Below are positions 6,346 through 9,235 of a DNA stretch of 9,235 bases, piece by piece. The notes below the pieces were generated by a model. That model worked only from the letters and a program-made list of their open reading frames with translations, was not told where the DNA came from and did no database searches. The number at the start of each line of letters is the position of its first letter. The first letter of the stretch is position 1. The position numbers were made by a program, and so were the translations under genes. The stretch lies in assembly GCA_003556835.1 (NCBI GenBank), contig PWQG01000119.1, positions 1 through 9,235 on the forward strand. The letters are read 5' to 3'. The stretch is from Gammaproteobacteria bacterium. GTDB taxonomy: Bacteria; Pseudomonadota; Gammaproteobacteria; Pseudomonadales; Pseudohongiellaceae.

Positions 6346-7467
6346 TCAGCCAGGTGTATCCGATTGAATTCTGCGGGCAGGCGCATAAGGCGCAGGATCC
6401 AGTGATGCGGCACGCCCGATCACCAGATCAGCGAGCAATCTTGCCGAAGCCGGAGCCAGGACCAGGCCATTGCGATAATGCCCCGCGTTGACAAAAAGAT
6501 TCTGGAAACCGGGCAAGGCACCAATGAAGGGTACACCTCCCGGAGCTCCCGGTCTCAAACCAGCCCACTGCTGCTTCACGGGCAAATCTGCCAGCATGGG
6601 CAGCATTCTTGCCGCCGACTCACGCAAGCTCTGCAAGGCGCTGTTGCTGGGCTGCTTGTCAAAGCCCTGGTGCTCAAGCGTACTGCCAACCAACAGTTGG
6701 CCGCCCCGTCTGGGTATCAGATACCTTCCTTTATGAAGAATCATGCAACGCAGCTGCGGCGCCTCCATTTCATAGAGAAGCATCTGGCCCTTGACCGGTT
6801 CCACCGGCAGTTCCAGGGACAGCTCCCGAAGCAGGGTTCCGCTCCAGGCGCCGGCACAGACCACAACCTGTCCGGCCGCAATACGTGCCGGGCCATCCGG
6901 ACCCCGCAGCTGCACCGCCTGGATACGGTCACCATCGCGTTCGAAGCCCTCCACCTGGGTATGCTCCAGTACATCGACCTGGGGCAACCGGGTCAGTGAT
7001 TGTTGCAAGGCACGACACAACCTTGGATTGCGGACATTGGCCACATCGGGCATCCACAGACCCCTGGAAAAATCGTCGGACAATCTCGGCTCACGCTCAT
7101 AAATGACCTCCCGTTCCGCTTTCTGCATGGAGCGCCGGCTGCGCCGGGCCCAGTGCATGGCCTCGGCCGCATCCTCGGCCTCCAGCATCAATAAGCCACA
7201 AGGCTCGAATTCAGGATCAATCCCGGTCTCCTCCAGCAGACTGGCACAAAGTGCCGGATAACTGTGCTGGGCCTGCGACGCGAGGGCCGTTACGGCGTCG
7301 CTGTACCGCCAGGGATACAGTGGCGAGACAATGCCCCCACCAGCCCAGGAAGATTCACCGGCACATGCACCACGCTCGATAAGGGTCACGTCGAGTCCCT
7401 CGGCACTCAACTCGCGTGCGGTGAGCAGACCGATGGCCCCTGCCCCGATGATCACGACATCACGCAC
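6346..7467 (-). CDS. thiO: Glycine oxidase, FAD-dependent (thiamine synthesis)
   Basis: ThiO oxidises glycine to the imine used to build the thiazole ring of thiamine, releasing H2O2; it is a soluble flavoenzyme of the DAAO/glycine oxidase family. The 373-residue protein starts with the FAD dinucleotide-binding motif VVIIGAGAIGLL (GAGAIG at 8-13) ending in the acidic TLIERG. It continues with SSWAGGGIVSPLYPW, VVVCAGAWSG, EPVKGQMLLYE and the C-terminal GLRPG and GHYRNGLVLAPA. R305 and R332 line up with the substrate-binding Arg302 and Arg329 of Bacillus subtilis glycine oxidase (from memory), and length fits (369 aa there). I chose the GTG at 7467 because GGGAGGGAG lies 5 nt upstream and the Rossmann strand begins immediately; the upstream TTG at 7509 adds 14 non-family residues. 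A related D-amino-acid oxidase activity cannot be excluded. Confidence 0.9.
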   Translation of the reverse strand: MRDVVIIGAGAIGLLTARELSAEGLDVTLIERGACAGESSWAGGGIVSPLYPWRYSDAVTALASQAQHSYPALCASLLEETGIDPEFEPCGLLMLEAEDAAEAMHWARRSRRSMQKAEREVIYEREPRLSDDFSRGLWMPDVANVRNPRLCRALQQSLTRLPQVDVLEHTQVEGFERDGDRIQAVQLRGPDGPARIAAGQVVVCAGAWSGTLLRELSLELPVEPVKGQMLLYEMEAPQLRCMILHKGRYLIPRRGGQLLVGSTLEHQGFDKQPSNSALQSLRESAARMLPMLADLPVKQQWAGLRPGAPGGVPFIGALPGFQNLFVNAGHYRNGLVLAPASARLLADLVIGRAASLDPAPYAPARRIQSDTPG

Positions 7468-7472
7468 TGGCA

Positions 7473-7481
7473 CTCCCTCCC
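7473..7481 (-). promoter_or_regulatory. Shine-Dalgarno deciding the thiO GTG start
   Basis: Minus-strand GGGAGGGAG ends 5 nt before the GTG at 7467. It lies inside the longer TTG-initiated frame from 7509, which argues against that longer start. Confidence 0.65.
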
Positions 7482-7588
7482 GAGCAGACCCGGCTGACGC
7501 AGAATCCAACAGACTGGACTACACTCTGGAGTGAACGGGGAAGGCCGCTGGACGGACTCGGCAAGCCGGAAAGCAGGGAGGAAAATAC

Positions 7589-8155
7589 ATGTTTCATCGA
7601 CACAGGGGACTCACTCTACTGGAACTGTTGCTGGCGTTTGGCATTATAACAACCCTGATGGCCATGTCGCTGCCGGGTCTCCCGGGACTGTTCCAGCAGC
7701 AACATGGTCAGCATGTTCTGGAAAGCACCGCCAGCGCCATCCGCGCCGCCCGCAGTGCCGCTGTCACGGGCTCAACGCAGGTAACAATCTGCCCCACAAT
7801 GGATGCGGTCGGCTGTTCCGGAGACTGGAACGACGGCCTCATTGCTTTTGTGGATCCGCACGGCACACGACAGGCGCCTGAAGCCGATATGATCGTGCAT
7901 ATGGTCCAGTGGCCGGAGCTGTCCGGGAGCATCAGCTGGCGCACCTTTGGCAACCGGCAATACCTGCAGATCGACAGTCTGGGACAACTGCTCGACCAGA
8001 ACGGCAATTTCACCTGGTGTCCCGACAACGGGGACAACCGACTGAATCACCAACTGGTGGTCAACCGAAGCGGCAGACTCCGACTGGCTCGCGACCACAA
8101 TGGAGACGGGTTCCGCCAGGACAGCCAGGGCCAGGCCATTGACTGTAGTGACTGA
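7589..8155 (+). CDS. fimT: FimT/GspH-family minor pseudopilin
   Basis: This is a type IV pilus minor pilin of the FimT/FimU/GspH family, made with a short leader, cleaved by prepilin peptidase PilD and held in the inner membrane before assembly. The 188-residue protein has the class III leader MFHRHRG, then LTLLELLLAFGIITTLMAM with Glu at +5 and one hydrophobic helix. The globular part shows the family pattern AIRAARSAAVTGSTQVTICP, then GCSGDWNDGLIAFVD, with four Cys able to form two disulfides. Near the C-terminus GRLR (162-165) matches the GRxR motif reported for DNA-binding FimT of Legionella pneumophila, which favours FimT over FimU. ATG 7589 has GGGAGG 7 nt upstream. It is divergent from thiO and converges on pilE with a 15-bp gap, whereas other minor pilins here are on the opposite strand. 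Confidence 0.85.
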   Translation: MFHRHRGLTLLELLLAFGIITTLMAMSLPGLPGLFQQQHGQHVLESTASAIRAARSAAVTGSTQVTICPTMDAVGCSGDWNDGLIAFVDPHGTRQAPEADMIVHMVQWPELSGSISWRTFGNRQYLQIDSLGQLLDQNGNFTWCPDNGDNRLNHQLVVNRSGRLRLARDHNGDGFRQDSQGQAIDCSD

Positions 8156-8156
8156 A

Positions 8157-8171
8157 AAGCTGAGATAGCTT
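8157..8171. terminator. Weak hairpin between convergent fimT and pilE
   Basis: AAGCT-GAGAT-AGCTT is a perfect 5-bp stem filling the 15-bp gap between the fimT and pilE stops. The stem is short with no T-run. It could assist termination in both directions, but the evidence is positional only. Confidence 0.25.
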
Positions 8172-8593
8172 CACCAGCATTCCTGACGATTGCCGCCACT
8201 GGCATCACGCAAGCCCGTACTCCACAAACGAAGTTCACCACAGTCATCCCGCTGCTGTGACCCGAGCGGCATGGCCACAGCGACAAAACAATGCTCCTGA
8301 CTCCTACCGTCGCAGCTTCTCAGCTCAGCCTCATAGCGGCCACCCGCAGATTGGCGCTGATTGCCGGGTGGCTCCGAGAAGGGATCCGCATACTGGCTGT
8401 ATTGATTGTGCCGGGAGTAATACCGCTCCTGCTCCGCGGCAACTCGCAGCAACAGTGCATGCCCCTCGGTGCGTCCCGCCCGCAATACGGAATCACGGTA
8501 GCCCGGCAGAGCCAGTGTCAATAAAAGACTGCTGATCAGCACAGCCAGCAATACTTCAACCAGGGTGAATCCGCTGCTGACCGGTATACGCAT
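8171..8593 (-). CDS. pilE: PilE-type minor pilin
   Basis: This is a type IV minor pilin of the PilE class, a PilD-processed subunit thought to link the tip or priming complex to the major pilin fibre. The 140-residue precursor has the leader MRIPVSSG, then FTLVEVLLAVLISSLLLTLA with Phe at +1 and Glu at +5, followed by LPGYRDSVLRAGRTEGHALL, the usual PilE-like alpha1 continuation. The C-terminal region carries four Cys (RSCDG, EHCF, DDCGEL, ECW) and the DDCGELRLWSTGLRD segment typical of PilE. I took the ATG at 8593, with AGGAG 7 nt upstream; the ATG at 8599 would be only 1 nt from that SD. A much longer open frame to 9028 exists, but its extra part is antiparallel-free overlap with pilX codons and looks non-biological. 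It lies 13 bp after pilX; no pilY1 intervenes. Confidence 0.86.
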   Translation of the reverse strand: MRIPVSSGFTLVEVLLAVLISSLLLTLALPGYRDSVLRAGRTEGHALLLRVAAEQERYYSRHNQYSQYADPFSEPPGNQRQSAGGRYEAELRSCDGRSQEHCFVAVAMPLGSQQRDDCGELRLWSTGLRDASGGNRQECW

Positions 8594-8600
8594 GACCATA

Positions 8601-8605
8601 CTCCT
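8601..8605 (-). promoter_or_regulatory. Shine-Dalgarno AGGAG of pilE in the pilX-pilE gap
   Basis: AGGAG sits in the 13-bp gap right after the pilX stop and 7 nt before ATG 8593. It identifies that ATG as the start and suggests coupling of pilE translation to pilX. Confidence 0.65.
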
Positions 8606-8606
8606 G

Positions 8607-9131
8607 TCATGTTTGCCGCACAACATGATGTGTCTGTAAATACAGCGTGCTGCGTTCTCCGTAGCCGGGCGCCCGGACGGTGATCCGGTAGATTGCCGAC
8701 AAGGTGCCGGACGCCCCATCATCGCTCGTTCCGAGAAACTCCACCACATATCCTGGCACTTCGTTCGAAACTCCGGGCAGGGACATTGTCCGGCCATGGG
8801 CCGCCCACCACTGGGTATCCCGAATCGAATCCCCGACCCAGGCAGGATCCCCGCCCCACAGTCCCTCAGGCACCCACAAGCCTGTGCTGCCGTCCTTACT
8901 GCCCTGCGGATGGAACACCTCGCTGTCCAATTGATTTCTGACCTCCCGGAGCACTGCGACCGCCAGTTCATGCGTACGTTGCTGATCGTGAAGGTTCCCG
9001 GCCATACGTTCCTCCAGTACCAGCGCATCCATGCTGCTTATGGTCATGAAAGTCAGCAGGAGAAGTAACAACAGAGCAACCGGCAATACTGAACCGGATA
9101 CCCGCCGCCGAACGTGCTCATTGCCATTCAC
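8607..9131 (-). CDS. pilX: PilX-family minor pilin
   Basis: This is a PilX-type minor pseudopilin, part of the pilus priming/tip complex with PilV, PilW and PilE. The 174-residue product begins with a basic leader (EHVRRRVSG), then SVLPVALLLLLLLTFMTISS, a strong membrane helix, and the PilX hallmark LVLEERMAGNLHDQQRTHELAVAVLREV. The likely cleavage is G13|S14; position +5 is Val rather than Glu. No Cys is present. The start is GTG at 9131: it overlaps the pilW stop as GTGA and has AGGAGG 9 nt upstream, whereas the in-frame TTG at 9137 is only 3 nt from that SD. The rest (WVPEGLWGGDP, VPGYVVEFLG, IYRITVRAPGYG, TLYLQTHHVV) is a typical PilX-like beta-rich end. It is translationally linked to pilW upstream and pilE 13 bp downstream. 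Confidence 0.85.
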   Translation of the reverse strand: MNGNEHVRRRVSGSVLPVALLLLLLLTFMTISSMDALVLEERMAGNLHDQQRTHELAVAVLREVRNQLDSEVFHPQGSKDGSTGLWVPEGLWGGDPAWVGDSIRDTQWWAAHGRTMSLPGVSNEVPGYVVEFLGTSDDGASGTLSAIYRITVRAPGYGERSTLYLQTHHVVRQT

Positions 9132-9235
9132 AGCCAACGTCCTCCTCTCACCGCGTAGGTGGCCCGATAGTCCAACGGCGCAGTATCCACGCCACCATCA
9201 ACAGTCAACCACACACGCACGGCGATGACCGTATG
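9128..9235 (-). CDS. pilW: PilW-like minor pilin, C-terminal 35 codons (partial)
   Basis: The minus-strand frame is open from the window edge to a TGA at 9130-9128, encoding HTVIAVRVWLTVDGGVDTAP then LDYRATYAVRGGRWL. The pattern (VxAVRVWLxVD, acidic linker, DYR.TYxxxVR) matches the end of PilW, where a beta strand is followed by the last (Y)xxTVRLRNR-like strand. Together with its place immediately upstream of pilX and a 4-bp GTGA overlap, this supports pilW, as in other pilV-W-X operons. Most of the gene is outside the window, so the assignment rests on a short segment plus context. The pilX Shine-Dalgarno (AGGAGG, 9141-9146) lies within its codons. Confidence 0.62.
   Translation of the reverse strand, partial: HTVIAVRVWLTVDGGVDTAPLDYRATYAVRGGRWL
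9141..9146 (-). promoter_or_regulatory. Shine-Dalgarno AGGAGG of pilX inside the pilW end
   Basis: Consensus AGGAGG lies 9 nt before GTG 9131 and within the last codons of pilW. With the GTGA stop/start overlap this indicates translational coupling of pilW and pilX. Confidence 0.65.

Noticed and set aside
5367..6413. 348-codon minus-strand open frame antisense to pilR and the end of thiO
   Set aside because: It has no recognisable domain, is rich in Gln/Ala/Arg as expected from an antisense shadow of GC-rich coding DNA, and lies opposite clear AAA+ and HTH motifs.
7494..7533. Possible fimT promoter (TACACT at 7520-7525) and CACTC-TG-GAGTG inverted repeat
   Set aside because: No -35-like hexamer lies at 16-18 bp (CTGACG is 20 bp away), and the repeat is short with a 2-nt centre; the evidence is too weak to list as a feature.
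8594..9028. Upstream extension of the pilE frame, giving a 285-residue open frame to 9028
   Set aside because: The extra 145 codons overlap pilX in another frame on the same strand, show no family resemblance, and the true pilin leader with its Shine-Dalgarno begins at 8593.
1..9235. Search for CRISPR repeats, tRNA-like sequences, transposon ends and toxin-antitoxin pairs
   Set aside because: I saw none by eye; the coding density and all gaps (each under about 125 bp) are accounted for by the genes listed.

Overview
This window looks like a chromosomal core segment of a gammaproteobacterium. It is GC-rich (upper 50s per cent by eye), has an outer membrane (BamD, heptose synthesis for LPS) and encodes type IV pili. 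The order bamD – pilS – pilR – thiO – fimT – minor pilins matches, from memory, the bamD(comL)/pilSR/fimT–pilE neighbourhood of Pseudomonas aeruginosa. The differences are a nadE–gmhA pair placed between bamD and pilS, and a rearranged minor-pilin block. I cannot name the genus from sequence alone. I see no tRNA, rRNA, CRISPR array, insertion sequence or phage gene.

Layout. 1-876 (+): 3' part of bamD with a long, unusual C-terminal extension. 909-1508 (-): gmhA. 1541-3190 (-): nadE. nadE and gmhA run in the same direction and end convergently against bamD. 3191-3299: divergent promoter region. 3300-4898 (+): pilS, the membrane sensor kinase. 4929-6344 (+): pilR, the sigma-54 response regulator, interrupted by an in-frame TAA in the receiver domain. 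6346-7467 (-): thiO, ending one base from the pilR stop. 7589-8155 (+): fimT. 8171-8593 (-): pilE. 8607-9131 (-): pilX. 9128-9235 (-): the last 35 codons of pilW, in a translationally coupled pilW-pilX-pilE run that converges on fimT.

How the genes relate. PilS and PilR form the two-component system that normally drives sigma-54-dependent pilin transcription. FimT, PilW, PilX and PilE are minor pilins that prime or decorate the pilus, and FimT may also bind DNA in competence. thiO, nadE and gmhA are housekeeping cofactor and LPS genes caught between the pilus genes.

Main points for a second look: the nonsense codon splitting pilR between its phospho-acceptor Asp and its AAA+ domain; pilX followed directly by pilE with no pilY1 between them, on the strand opposite fimT; the duplicated SLLxxxxFGLLGxD motif and Pro-rich tail of BamD; and a GRxR motif in FimT. 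I found no convincing wholly new system. This is a pilus locus with local oddities.
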